Part shown: piece by piece, positions 23,829 to 35,400 of the stretch
How positions within the stretch are numbered: position 1 is the stretch's first letter
Layout: every line of letters starts with the position of its first letter
Source of the DNA: Nitrospirae bacterium GWC2_57_13
GTDB taxonomy: Bacteria; Nitrospirota; UBA9217
Direction of reading: 5' to 3'
DNA length: 44,073 nt
NCBI GenBank assembly: GCA_001805055.1
Contig: MHDZ01000018.1
Coordinates: 44,787 to 88,859 of the forward strand
The notes under the pieces: generated by a model
What the model was told of the DNA's origin: nothing
The model's database searches: none
The model's input: only the letters and a program-made list of their open reading frames with translations
Program-made: the position numbers and the translations under genes

Positions 23829-24599
23829 TCACCACAGCAGCGCGGACAGAAAATAGTCAAGGATCAGAATGAGCATGCACGAGACCACCACAGCCCCTGT
23901 CGTGGCCTTGCCCACGCCCTCGGCGCCCCCTTCGGTGTTGAACCCCTTGTAGCAGCCGATGAGGCCGATAACAGCGCCGAAGACAAGGGCCTTGATCAGC
24001 CCATACCAGATATCGCTCACTTGCGTGTTGTTGATGCTCTGGTTGATATACGTTACGGGGTTCGTGCCCAGGACCTTGACGCCCACGAAGTAGCCGCCGG
24101 TGATGCCGATCATCATGCCGAGGGCGGTGAGAAAGAACATCATGATCGTGCTCGCGATGAACCGGGGCACGACCAGATATTTCATGGGGTTCGTGGCGAG
24201 CGTGGCCATCGCGTCGATCTGCTCCGTCACTTTCATTGTGCCCAGCTCCGCCGCCATGGAAGCCCCGGCCCGGCCCGCAACCATGAGACCCGTGAGCACG
24301 GGACCCAGTTCCCGGGTCATGGAGAGCGATACCACGGCGCCGATGAGCGATTCGGCGCCGAACCGTTTGAACCCCGTGTAGCTCTGGAGCGCAAGCACCA
24401 TGCCCGTGGAGATCGCCGTGGTGAGCACGACGGGGATGGAGTTCACGCCGATCTGTTCCATTTGTTTCAGCACGTTCTTCAGGTAAAAAGGCCTGCTCAC
24501 GCTCAAACGGAGCGTCTCGCTGAAAAAGATCAGGACTTTCCCGATCTCCGCCAGGGAGAGCAGCGCCCACTTGCCGAAACGTTCCAGCCAGCTATTCAT
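23829..24599 (-). CDS. mlaE: MlaE-type lipid ABC transporter permease
   Basis: Inner-membrane permease of the Mla/MCE system. The 256 residues have the MlaE-family core: IPVVLTTAISTGMVLALQSY, RELGPVLTGLMVAGRAGASMAAELGTMKVTEQIDAMATL, NPMKYLVVPR, and four to six membrane helices ending with VVVSCMLILILDYFLSALLW. The EQIDA motif on the coupling helix contacts the ATPase. Length is typical. The ATG at 24597-24599 follows a GGAG. It starts the mlaE-mlaF-mlaD group after a heptamer-repeat gap downstream of alr. Confidence 0.95.
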   Translation of the reverse strand: MNSWLERFGKWALLSLAEIGKVLIFFSETLRLSVSRPFYLKNVLKQMEQIGVNSIPVVLTTAISTGMVLALQSYTGFKRFGAESLIGAVVSLSMTRELGPVLTGLMVAGRAGASMAAELGTMKVTEQIDAMATLATNPMKYLVVPRFIASTIMMFFLTALGMMIGITGGYFVGVKVLGTNPVTYINQSINNTQVSDIWYGLIKALVFGAVIGLIGCYKGFNTEGGAEGVGKATTGAVVVSCMLILILDYFLSALLW

Positions 24600-24647
24600 C
24601 GAGACTCCGTCTCAGATCGCATTGGGCAAAGCGCATGGATAATACAC

Positions 24648-24704
24648 GCATAGAGCATGGCGCATAGGGCGTGAACCTCTCTGTTCTCTGTTCTCTGTTC
24701 TCTG
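24648..24704. repeat. GCATAGA and TTCTCTG heptamers between alr and mlaE
   Basis: Heptamers GCATAGA, GCATGGC, GCATAGG, GCGTGAA run from 24648 to 24675; a second set (CTCTCTG, then TTCTCTG three times exactly) fills 24677-24704 and abuts the alr stop codon. The first set belongs to the family at 4426-4509. The exact triple repeat suggests recent slippage. Confidence 0.8.
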
Positions 24705-25880
24705 CTATTCATACACCCGCGGCACACGGCTGCTGATCCCGCACAGGACCTCGTAGGGAATCGTACCGGTCTTCACTGCGATATCCTCTGCGGTGATCCG
24801 CTCGCCGCCCATGGTCCCGATCAGCACAACTTCGTCGCCTTCGCTTACGCCGGGAACGTCAGTCACGTCGAGCATCGTCATATCCATACATACCCTGCCT
24901 GTCACGGAAGCGCGTCGGCCGCGCACCAAAGCCTCCCCCTTGTTCGAAAGACCGCGGCTGAATCCGTCAGCGTACCCGATGGGCATTGTGGCAATAAGGC
25001 TCTCCCGGCTGGTAATGAAGGTTCTGCCATAGCTGATGGGAGTTCCTGCAGGCGTTCGTTTCAGATAGGCGATGCGCGTCACGAGGGACAGAACAGGCCG
25101 AAGGTCGGCTGCAAGGTCGCCGGCCTCGAGGGGATTATACCCATAGAGCATCAGTCCCGGCCTGACCATAGAAAAATGGGCGCTGCCGAAATCAAGTACT
25201 GCAGCGCTGTTGGCTGCATGGCACAAGGGGACAGCGATCTTCCTTGCATCGAGCTCACTCATGAGGCCAGTGAAGCGGTCCATCTGGACCGCCGCAAACT
25301 GCTTGTCCCTCAGGTCGGCGTCGGCAAAATGAGTCATCAAGCCCTGGATCCGCAGTTTTTCATGCTTTCGAAGCTGCGCAATGAATTCCGCGGCTTCCTC
25401 GGGAGCCACTCCGATCCGGCCCATGCCCGTATCGATCTTGACGTGCACGTCGAGAACGCAGCCCCGTTCCCGTGCGGCGCGGGCAAGGGCTCCTGCCATT
25501 CCCGTCGTAAAGACCGCGGGAATAAGGTTCCACTCAACGATCGCTTCGGCCTGATCGGGAAAGAGGGCGCCCATCAGCAGGATCGGCGCCCTGATGCCCG
25601 CCTCCCGCAACTCGCGCCCTTCTTCCACCAGCGCCACACCGAGCATATCAGCGCCCAGGGCGAGTAGATGGCGTGCAACAGGAACGGCTCCGTGGCCGTA
25701 GGCACGGGCCTTGACAACGGCCAGGACCTTCTTGCCCGCGGTCCTGCGGACCACTTCCTGAAAATTATGCGAAAGAGCGCCCAGATCGATCCTGGCTTCC
25801 GTGGGACGCTGCGACGCCGGCGGGTACAAGGCATGCGGCTCGCTGCCCTGAGAAGCACGTTCAGTGCGTGATGCTCTCAT
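24705..25880 (-). CDS. alr: Alanine racemase
   Basis: PLP enzyme that makes D-alanine for peptidoglycan. The 391 residues carry the PLP lysine in AVVKARAYGHG (Lys57; the residue two after it is Arg where Asn, Asp or Ala is commoner), GMGRIG, LMTHFADAD, CHAANSAA, VRPGLMLYGYNP, and the second-base region PISYGRTF with MPIGYADGFSRG. Start is taken at ATG 25878-25880 after GAGGGGATCA, which overlaps the end of the zinc-ribbon gene by 20 bases; the frame is open much further but would run through that gene. N-terminal residues 1-27 are not conserved, so a later start is possible. Confidence 0.93.
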   Translation of the reverse strand: MRASRTERASQGSEPHALYPPASQRPTEARIDLGALSHNFQEVVRRTAGKKVLAVVKARAYGHGAVPVARHLLALGADMLGVALVEEGRELREAGIRAPILLMGALFPDQAEAIVEWNLIPAVFTTGMAGALARAARERGCVLDVHVKIDTGMGRIGVAPEEAAEFIAQLRKHEKLRIQGLMTHFADADLRDKQFAAVQMDRFTGLMSELDARKIAVPLCHAANSAAVLDFGSAHFSMVRPGLMLYGYNPLEAGDLAADLRPVLSLVTRIAYLKRTPAGTPISYGRTFITSRESLIATMPIGYADGFSRGLSNKGEALVRGRRASVTGRVCMDMTMLDVTDVPGVSEGDEVVLIGTMGGERITAEDIAVKTGTIPYEVLCGISSRVPRVYE

Positions 25881-26055
25881 TGATCCCCTCGAAGTCCCCC
25901 TGCTCGTGGACCACCTCGATCTTGTCAAAGGACTGCCCGCACTCCATGCACTCCCAGTGATGCACGGTCCAGTATTCCGCATCCAGCTCGACGCTGTAAT
26001 CATTTTCCTGAAAGAGATCCGTTCCGCCGCAAAAGGGGCACAAAATAGGTTCCAT
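25861..26055 (-). CDS. Small zinc-ribbon-like protein
   Basis: A 64-residue acidic protein with two CxxC pairs, CPFCGG at the N-terminus and CMECGQ about 30 residues on, spaced as in a zinc ribbon. Between them is an aromatic strand pair (YWTVHHWE). Such proteins resemble DNA- or RNA-binding ribbons but no specific family is recognised. The ATG at 26053-26055 has an excellent GGAGGT five bases upstream, which supports a real gene and argues against the GTG-type extension to 26103. Its stop lies inside the alr coding region (20-base overlap), suggesting coupled expression. Confidence 0.8.
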   Translation of the reverse strand: MEPILCPFCGGTDLFQENDYSVELDAEYWTVHHWECMECGQSFDKIEVVHEQGDFEGINESITH

Positions 26056-26230
26056 GAACGACCTCCGCTCCCGACCCGCCGCCGCACCGGACTGCGTATA
26101 CAAGCGATCATCGGGCGCAGCACTTCAATGCATGATTGCATCGTACTCTATCATAGCATGACTCGTTTTGCAAAAGTTTTTTGTCTTTTTGCGGAAGGAG
26201 GAATGAGACCGAGGCCTGCCGATGGCGAGA

Positions 26231-26402
26231 GAAACAAAAAGGGACAGTCCCCGTAAATTCCAGGGGGACTCAGAAACAAAACAGGGACAGTCCCCTTAGA
26301 TGCCAGGGGGACTGGAACCAAAACAGGGACAGTCCCCTTAGATGCCAGGGGGACTGGAACCAAAACAGGGACAGTCCCCTTAGATGCCAGGGGGACTGTC
26401 CC
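26231..26402. repeat. Tandem array of GGGACAGTCCCC palindromes (42-bp unit) behind the giant gene
   Basis: Four units begin at 26241, 26284, 26326 and 26368 (spacing 43, 42, 42). Only the unit at 26368-26402 is a complete palindrome; in the others the right arm stops after GGGGGACT and is joined to a GGAACCAAAACA-like linker. The three later units share the loop TTAGATGCCA, the first differs (GTAAATTCCA). Read on the minus strand, the array begins six bases after the stop of the giant gene: one full hairpin, then three shorter ones, the last followed by TTTTTGTTT. It would act as a series of terminators. The rest of the gap 26056-26408 shows no gene. Confidence 0.88.
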
Positions 26403-26408
26403 TTTCTT

Positions 26409-29400
26409 CTACTTTATCACCCTGATGATGTCCACCCCGTCAAAGGTCGTTGTTCCCACCGTGCCGGAAACATGGACCGGCACCTTCTCGCCCTGGAGCA
26501 GCAGGGCGATCACGTCGCTGCGCTTGAACTTGACCATCAGGTCGGGGATGCCGTCCTTGTCGTAGTCTCCCACGGAGCAGGGCTTCTGCACTGCAGGGAT
26601 GACCCCTTCCAGCCGGACCGATGAAACGTCGATGTCCTTCACGGCATAACCGGCAGGGAGTTCGATGTACACGACGACCCAGGTGCCGTTGCTGCCCTGA
26701 TTCAGCGTATTCGGGTCGAAATCGATCGTGGCGTTGATCGACGTTACGGGCAGATGGACCGAGAAGGTGGCCATGTCCATCCATTCCCCATAGCGTTCGC
26801 CGTCATGGGCCTGGGCCCGCCACCGGTACTTGGTCTTGTTCAGCAGGGCTTCAGGCACCTGAAGGGACGTGATGCCCGAGTCGCTTTCAGGAACTCCCGT
26901 GATCTTCTGCACCAGAACGCTTTCGATATAGATCTCGAAATCATAGGTCAACTGGTCGCTGTCCGGGTCTTCAGCGTTATGGATCGACAGCGCAGGCCTG
27001 AGGGTGTCAACGCTGCCGCCCTCAACAGGGGCATTGAGCCGCGGCGCTTCAGGCGCGTCATTTGCCGCGTTCACCATGAAGGAGGCGGGCGTCATCCAGC
27101 CGCTCTGCGCTTCTCCGTCAAAGGCCCGTGCTTGCCAGTAGTAGGTCTGATTTTCGTTCAGCGTCACGGGTACTGTCCACGAAGTCACTCCGTTGCCTCC
27201 CTCATCCCTCATCCCACTTCCCACAATGAGATTCTCGAGACCAGCGTCTGCGTAGACCTGGAACTCGTAGGTAAGAACGTCTCTGTCCGGATCGATCGAA
27301 TTATGCACGGACAGGGTTGGTGTGGATACGTTCACCCCTGATCCAGGTGACGGATTAGCAAGGATCGGCGCTGCAGGAGCGTCGTTTGCGGTGTTCACGA
27401 AGAAACTGATGTCTTGCGACAAGTCGCTCTCGGCAAAACCGTCGTACGCTTTGGCGCGAACGTAATAGACGGTGTTGTCCGCCAGATCAGCAACGCGCCA
27501 AAGGGTGGTGCCCAGGCCTTCGGCGATCGGGCCTGAGCTGCGGAGATCAGGCGAATCAAAGGTCCTGACCCGGTCGACCTCGAAGATATACGTAAGACCG
27601 GTGGAGTCGGGGTCTGTGCTGTTCGTTACGATGATGTCCGCGGACTGCGAAGCGATCTCCTCGTTGTTCAGGGGCGCGATGATCGCCGGCGCAGATGGTG
27701 CGTCGTTCGTTGTGTTGACGAAGAAGGAGGCCGTGGTCATCCAGTCGCCTTCAACGAGCCAGTCATCGGCCTGAACGCGCCAGTAGTAGGTGGTGTTTTC
27801 CAGAAGCTGGACAGACACCTGCCAGGACGTTGTTCCCGGGCCTTCGGCTACGCCCGTGATAGAATCAACGATTTGGGTGAATTCCGGGTCAAGGGCAATG
27901 TCGAAGTTATAGGTCAGGCCAGTGCTGTCCGGGTCGCTTGCATTGTTCACCGTCAGGACCGGCTGCAGGGTGTCCACATCCGAGCGGTCCGCGGGGCTTG
28001 CGAGCGTGGGCGCCGTGGGTGGATCGTTCTCCACGTTCACCCGGAAGGATGCGGTCGGGGTCATCCATTCTCCGTAGAGCCAGCCATCGAAAGCCCTGCT
28101 GCGCCAGTAGTAGGTCTGGTTCTCGATCAGCGCCACAGGCACTGTCCACGCAGTCAAGCCGTTGCCTCCCTCATCCCTCATCCCACTTCCCACAATAAGA
28201 TTCACGAGGCCCGTGTCTGCATAAACCTCGAACTCGTAGGTCAGGGTGTCTTGGTTCGGGTCAGAGGCGTTGTTCACCACAAGGACCGGCGTGAGGGTCC
28301 CGACGTCGCTGCCCATCGGGGGAGATGACAGGGACGGGGCCGTGGGCGCGCCCTGCACACGGAAGTAGGTCCCTGCAAGGGTCTCCGTGATAGGGCCATT
28401 CGGTCCGGGAAGGGACGCCTGCAGGACCACGAGATAATCCTTGGCGCTGTAGCCTGTGGTGTCTACCAGAGCCTCTGCTGTGGCGCCGGCGCCCATGGGC
28501 AGCGATGCCTGGCCGGGTATCGTGGCGTAGACGGCCGATTCCGCGGCATCGACGATCAGGACGGATATGCCGATTTCGGCAAGGTCTGTGTTCCCCTTGT
28601 TCAAGATGCTGTAAGTCGCGTTCACCGAATCGCCGGACAGCACGTTCTGATTCTGAACGGAAATGGCGCCTGACAGCGCAGCCGAGGGCTTGATGTCGCT
28701 GCTGATCACGATCGATGCGCTGCCTGTGGAAAGGATTGTGCCGGAAGCGTCTTTGACTTCGAGTGTCACCGGATAGGTCCCAGGAGCAAACGTGCCGGTG
28801 TTCCAGTAGGTCGTGAAGGTGAATGACGCCCCAGGCATGAGGGTGGAAACGGTCTTCGTATCTACGAAGACCGGACCGTTTAAACCGTTTGAACTGTTTA
28901 ATCCGATTGTCAGCTTCGCTGACAGGTTCTCAAAGATGTAATTCCCACTCAAACTCGCGATCGTGGAAGTTATCGCAACGGCCTCGTTCGGACTGTAGGA
29001 GATCTTGTCGGTGACCGGGACGGCGCTTGTACCCGTGTCAGGCAGGATGTCAAAAGATGCCGTGCTCTCTGCGGCCACAGTGCCGCCATCCGAAAGCTGA
29101 ACGTGTACTTTGTAGCCGCCGGCATAGGTTGTTCCCGTATTCCAGGTGAAGTTGAACATCCGGCGCGGAAGCGCCTCAGGCGCTCCTAACACCGGATGGA
29201 CCTCAGGAGAAGCAAGTGATACGCTTATGCCGAGGTTTCCGAGACCATTTTCGTAGAGACCCGTTGCGATCACGGATTTCGTACCGAAGGTCCCGTCTCC
29301 GTTGCCCGAGTATACTTCTACGTAACCCGAAAAAACCGCGGCAATGACATCCAGATGGCCGTCACCATTCACGTCGGCTGTGTCGGTGGTCGAATAATTG

Positions 29401-32400
29401 CCGATGTCCAGCGACGGGATAAGTACTGGCGCGCCAAAGGTGCCGTCTCCCTTCCCTTTGAAGAAATACGCGTCGCCCGTATGGGTTTTATTCGCTATGA
29501 TGTCTACCTTCCCGTCTTCATCAAAATCCCCGGCAGTGACGCTGTCCGTCGCTGTAGTGCCGCCGCCCGGTATACCCAGATTTTCAGGCATCAGAAACGT
29601 CCCGTTGCCGTTCCCGCGGTACACATAGACCGGCCCGCTAGCGCCGGTGACAATGAGATCCGGCAATCCGTCATGGTCCACATCAGCCGCGGTCTTTCCG
29701 ATGAAAACGGCATCAATGGGCCAGGCTGCCGGCGCAGGAATGGTCGTCTGGGTAAAGGTCCCGTCTCCGTTGCCGGTGTACAGATACAGAGTGTTCTTGG
29801 AGCCGCCGACGACAAAATCCTTCTTCCCGTCTCCGTTGAAATCCGCTGATGCCATATCGTAGAGGTAGGTGATGGTCCCAATCTGCCCGATGCTTTTCCT
29901 GGGCAAGAAAGTGTTGGTGCCGTCCGCCCTGTTCTGGTAATAGTAGAGTTCCTTGGCGAACCCGGAGCCGGTGACGATATCCGCGAACCCGTCGCTGTTG
30001 AAATCGTCGAGCACGATGCCCCGTGTAATATCGTTATTCGGGGAAACGTCATCTATAAACCTCGGGGCCGAGAACGTTCCGCTTCCCAGGTCTTCCTGCA
30101 CGTAAATCCTGCCCTTGTCGTCGCTGAGCGCAATGAGACGGCCCGAGAGGGGGATTTTCGTATTAGTTGAAGGCTGCTTCGCGCCGTAGTCCGTCGTGTC
30201 AAAGAACAGGTAAAAGTGGCGCGGGACATCGGCAGTCGTGAGGCCGTCCATGAGCCAGGTCACTTTTGACGGCATGGCCTGTACAAAGGCCGCCTTTGCC
30301 TGTTTTTCGCCGATGGCATTCCCCATACCGTCATATTCCAGTACCCGGATTGAATCAGTATCAATGGTCCTGCCTGCTACGCCGAGCGATGCCAGCAGGC
30401 CGTCGAAGTCCGCAAAGACGAGCGCCACCGCATCGTTCACGTTCCTGGTTTCGGTTACCGTCACCGGCACGCGGTAGCCCCAGCCTTCCATACCCCAGGG
30501 TTCGAGGTCGCTGACGGTGAAGGCTGCAACGTGGGCGATCTGCCGGCCATTGACGGTCTCTACGAAAATGTTCCCTGAGCCTGACCACGCCGCGCCGCCT
30601 TCGTTCTTGACGGCGAGATTGATGCCCACGACGGACTGGGCCTGATACTCGCCTCTGTCCGTCATCACCCCCACGGAAAGCTTTTTCCGGTTCACTGCAA
30701 GACGTTTCATCGCGGTGTTGTTCGTCTCCGCGAGTTCGTCGATGATGTTAGCCGGATCGATGACAACGTGGAAATCGTTCGTATCCGGGAGCCCGAGCGT
30801 CTGGATCGTGAAATCGAGCATGGCCTCGCCGCCCAGTTCGAGCATCTGGCTGATCAGCCTGGTCCCCAGGAGCGCGCCGTTGCTTTGGGGATCACCCCGA
30901 TACAGGCGCACCGGAACAGCGCCGACAGCGGCCCCCCTGTTCCTGATCCGGGCCGTGAGCACGACGGTCTCCCCTTCGGTTGCCGTCTCTTTCGTCAGGG
31001 TGATATCGGAGGCCAATATGGCCAGGTCCGGCTTCATGGGCGCGGTAATGTTTGCCGTGAGCATCACGGTATTGTCCGATTCGTTGGATTCTTCGACCGT
31101 ATTGAGCGGGTCTGCAACGAGGTACAGCTTGTTCGGACCCGCATGGCCGAGGGTGTCCCAGGCAAAGGCCACGGTCGACGTCTGCTTCGGAGCCACCACG
31201 GCATGGTATACGCCTTGTCCGATCTGCGTTCCGTTGTTCGCAGGATCGCCGAGGTATGCCCGCACGAGCACGTCCCGAATGGCCTTGTTGCTTTCGTTGG
31301 TCAATGTCGCGCTGAGTTCCACGAGCTGTCCTTCCGTGGGCGCGGCCGGCGTGAGTACCGGTGCGGACAGGGCCAGGTTGTTCAGAGGCGTTGCCAGGCC
31401 GGCGGGATAGCCGTAGGACGTGGTCATCCCGTAGCCGTGTACATAGACGCCGACGGGCTTGTCCGCAACGATCACGTGTTCGCCTTCGTTGACGGACAGC
31501 AGCGCATAGGACGCCGCATCCGTCAGCGGGAGCCAGCCGTCCGTGACTGTGACGCCGTCGAGCGTTACCGCCGTTTCCGGTTCCGGCGCGATGATCGTGA
31601 CAAAGTTCCCCTGTTTGCTGTACTCGGGAAAGAGAGAATTGTACCCGCCGTAGCCGGGGAAACTGTAGAAGCGGTACGCTGTCCGGAGCTTGTCCGTGGG
31701 GATGAGGGTCATCTGGAACGGGTCGCCCACTTTGGCCGACATGATTCCCTTGGCATACTGGGCCACGGAGATCGGCTGACTGCCCGTGATGCGCAGGGCC
31801 TCTTCCTGCTCGAACTCGGTCCACTGGCCTGCTTGCAGGGTGAATGTTCGCGCCGTGTGGTACTGATTTTTCACGACAACCTGGGTATTGTCCCGGACAG
31901 CCATGATTCTGAACACGTCGCCGCTTCCCGGTGAGTAAAGGGGCGCGCTGTAGTAGTCCGTGCCGAGCAGCGATACAGGCAGCATTTGTTCAAGCAAAAC
32001 GTCGCCATAACTTATTTGGATTGACGTTTCGCGGCTCGAGGTGACGAAAGCGCGGTAGGCACTTCCGAAAACGCCGATAGGACGGTTGCTCGTGATCCGG
32101 GTTCCCGTCAGATCCACACCCGTATTGCCCGTATTGTAGACATAGGTCTGGCCCTGCTCCAGCCGGATGGAGCTGCCGCCGATGTTCACCTCAGTGTTGT
32201 TTTCAGCAGCGACGATCGTATAGGCCCCGCCGGGAAACCAGAATTGAGACACGCCGGGGTAATAGGTCATGACATAGTATTCCGTGCCGAGCATATGCAC
32301 GGGCAGGGCGCGGTAGCTGTCGTCGCCGTCTTTCACGCTGTCCGGCGCGTGAAAGACGACCGAAACCTTCCGGTCGCTCTGGATGCGGATCCCCTTGTTC

Positions 32401-35400
32401 TCGACGACGTTCTTTGTATCGTTGACCTCGCTCGAGGCCATGAGCGGAATGACCGCGGGCGCGCCGGGCGCCACGTCGACGGTCCAGGTGTGATAGGACG
32501 TCTGGTACAGGGGAACGGCCGTGGTGACCGTCACCCGGGCCGCTTCGTCCGACTGGATCACGATCTTGGCGGTGTCGTAGTAAGTGGGGGGCCAGGCAAG
32601 CCAGAAGTCCGTGCCCTCGTGAGTCGCGCCGCCGGCGATATGCTCGCCGAACACGGCGCTCACCCGGTTGTTGGAGGGATCAGCGTCCTGGGGGGCTACG
32701 TTCTCGATGACCGCCGTCAGCGTGACGCCGTCGCCCGGATAGACGTAGCCCGGGAAGACGGCCGAGGTGCGCCCGCCGGCGTAGAAGGTGAGGGCCTGCT
32801 GCCCGATCAGGCGGCCCTGCTCCGGTGTGCCCTCGTACAGAGAAAGCGTTCCGGACACGGTCACCGCGCCGGTGCCGTAAATGGTGACGTTCACCGAGAC
32901 ACTGTCGCCCGCAGACGGCGCGGCCGGCGAGAGCAGAAGATCGCCGTCGCCCACGGACAGGTCGACCTTGTACGTAGGTATGGTCTTTCGCGCACTGTTG
33001 TTGTTCTCGTCGGTTTCCTGGTGCTTCTTCCCCGGATCCACCACGACGTAGATTTCCGGAACGCCCAGAGTCATGGTGAACGGCACGGTCACCGTGCCGA
33101 CGCTGACCTGGTTGATATATAGTCCGCTTGCCCTGATCAGCGCGCCGCCCGAAGCCGGGTTGCCGTTGTAAAAGGACACGTCGGCATACAGTAGCTCGCT
33201 GCCGGAATTGTGCACCGTAGCCGAGATGTTCACCGAGCTGCCGGCAAGGGGAAGGGCCGGCGAAAGAGTGATGTCCGCGTCCGAGATCGAGAGGTCCAGG
33301 GGGCACGAGGACCTGACGGTAACGGGAAACACCGCGCGGTTGTTGGCTTCGTTGAATTCCTGCACGATGTTGCTTGGGTCGGCGATAACGTGCAGCATGT
33401 GCTCGCCCACAGTGAGATAGCCCAGCGACGCATACCCGGTGCGCGTCCCCATGGCGGTGATCGTCGTGCTGCCATCGGGAAACAGGTAGAACGTGCCGAC
33501 GCGCGCGCCGCTGGACTCAGGCGCCCCGTTCCACAGTTCGAAGGGCAGATCCGTGTATCCATTCTTTGCATTGCCGCCGTAGTTGGCAACGCTCGCCGTG
33601 ATGAACAGTTTTGACCGTGGCGTGACGCAAGCCGGAAAGGAGCTTATATCCGCTGCCGTAATGCTGAGGTCAGGCAACATGGCCACCGGGTCATATCCCC
33701 GGTATGCTTTGTTGTTCGTCTCATCGGTTTCTACGATGAGGCCGCCCGGATCGACGACAGCGTAGATCAGCGGATTGTCCGTGGGAATCGTCCAGGTGAA
33801 GGCCGCACTCTGGCCGGTCAGAGCCGGTACGGTGATCGGGGTCGTACCGATGAGCGAACCGCCTGCCGCGGGATCGCCGCGATAGAACGATACGGACGTG
33901 TCCACATGCCTGCTGCCGCTGTTCGTTACAACGGCCGTGATAGTGAAAGCCTTCCCCGGCTCCGCGCCCGAGGGGAAGAGAAAGCCGATGTTCGAAGCCG
34001 TGATTGCAAGGTCCGTGGGCTTCGATCCTTCCACGGTGATCGTGATCATGCCCTGGTTGTTCGTTTCGTCCAGTTCCGGGATGCTGTCCTCGGGATCGAT
34101 TACGAGATAGAATGCCTGCGTCCCCGCAGGGCCCCCCGTGATCGTGGCCGTGAGCGGGTAGGAAGCGCGGCCCTGCAAAGATGTGATGGTGAAGTCGTTC
34201 ACGACCGTGCCGCCGGACCCGGGCAGACCGCGATAGACCCGCACCGGGACATTCGTCGCTTCCTTCTCTCCGAGGTTTCTGATGTTGATGGTGATGTTCA
34301 AGGGCTCATCCACCGTGGGCGTGACCGGAGCGTAGGTCGTTTCCGTGTTGTCGATGAAAAGATCGGATGGAGAGAAGATGGTATAGTAATTCACCGCTGT
34401 GTTGTCGGTCTCGACAAGCTCGTCAATCGTGTTGAGCGGGTCGATAATGGCATGGACCGCGTGGCGGTCCGTATCCGTGGTCATGGTATGGACCACCTGG
34501 GCCGTGCCGGTACCCCCCGGCGCAATAGAAGGAAGCGTTATGAGCGAACCGATCTGAAGCCCTCCTGCGGCCGGATCTCCGTCAAAAAGCTGAAGAACGA
34601 CGCTGTCTGCGGCGGCAAGGCCGGTGTTATGGATCATCACGCTGATCGTGACAGCTTCACCGGGGACAGGCGTGGTTTGGGAAAAAGAAATGTCCGCTGA
34701 TGTGATCGTAAGATTCGGCTTCACCTTTGCCATCGCCTGGAGGGCCAGGGCCGTGGAATAGGGATCGTCGTTCCAGGAGCCGTTGGAGGATTGCGAAGCC
34801 GCGAGGTAGGCAATTGCATTCTGTAGGGGCAAGGCACCGCCTTGCCCGCTCTCGATCAATGAAATAATGGATAAGGCCGTTTCGTATATAGTGGACGGAC
34901 TCGACCCGAATCCGCCATCGGTGTTCTGTTTGGTCAGAAGATAGGCCTTTGCTGTGTCTATGGAACCTTGAACTATGAACTGTGAACTGAAGTTTGACAA
35001 CGTCCGCAGCACTATGGAAGTGACATACGCATTACTCGGATCGCCTGCTTCCGCCGTTGTCGTCGGCCGGTACCCCCACCCCCCGTCTGCATTCTGACTG
35101 CTCGTGAGAAAAGCCAGGCCTGCATTGACGACAGAAAGATCGGAATAGTTCGCGGCCTTCAAAGCCTGGAGCGCGAGGGAGGTGTCGAGGGGGTTGCTTG
35201 AATCACCTTCTTTTAAGCCCCACCCGCCGTCGGAATATCTGCTGTTTATCAGAGTCGATATTAACGTGCTTGCATCCTGCCCTGCATTTGTCAGAGAAAA
35301 TATTTTCCGCGACAATTCATCCATAGTTGTCGCGTCCTGCGAGCTTAACCAGCTTATACCGTTGCCATAATTTATCCCAGCAGGATCAAGATATTTCAGC

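Noticed and set aside
26151-26363. Minus-strand frame with repeated VPLASKGTVPV peptides
   Set aside because: It is only the translation of the 42-bp palindrome array, which happens to be a multiple of three; no start signal.
26241-26402. CRISPR array
   Set aside because: Four units with no variable spacers, palindromic throughout, and no cas genes nearby.
30768-31934. 388-codon open frame opposite the giant gene
   Set aside because: Arg/His/Gly-rich antisense frame with no domain; the minus strand encodes recognisable modules throughout.
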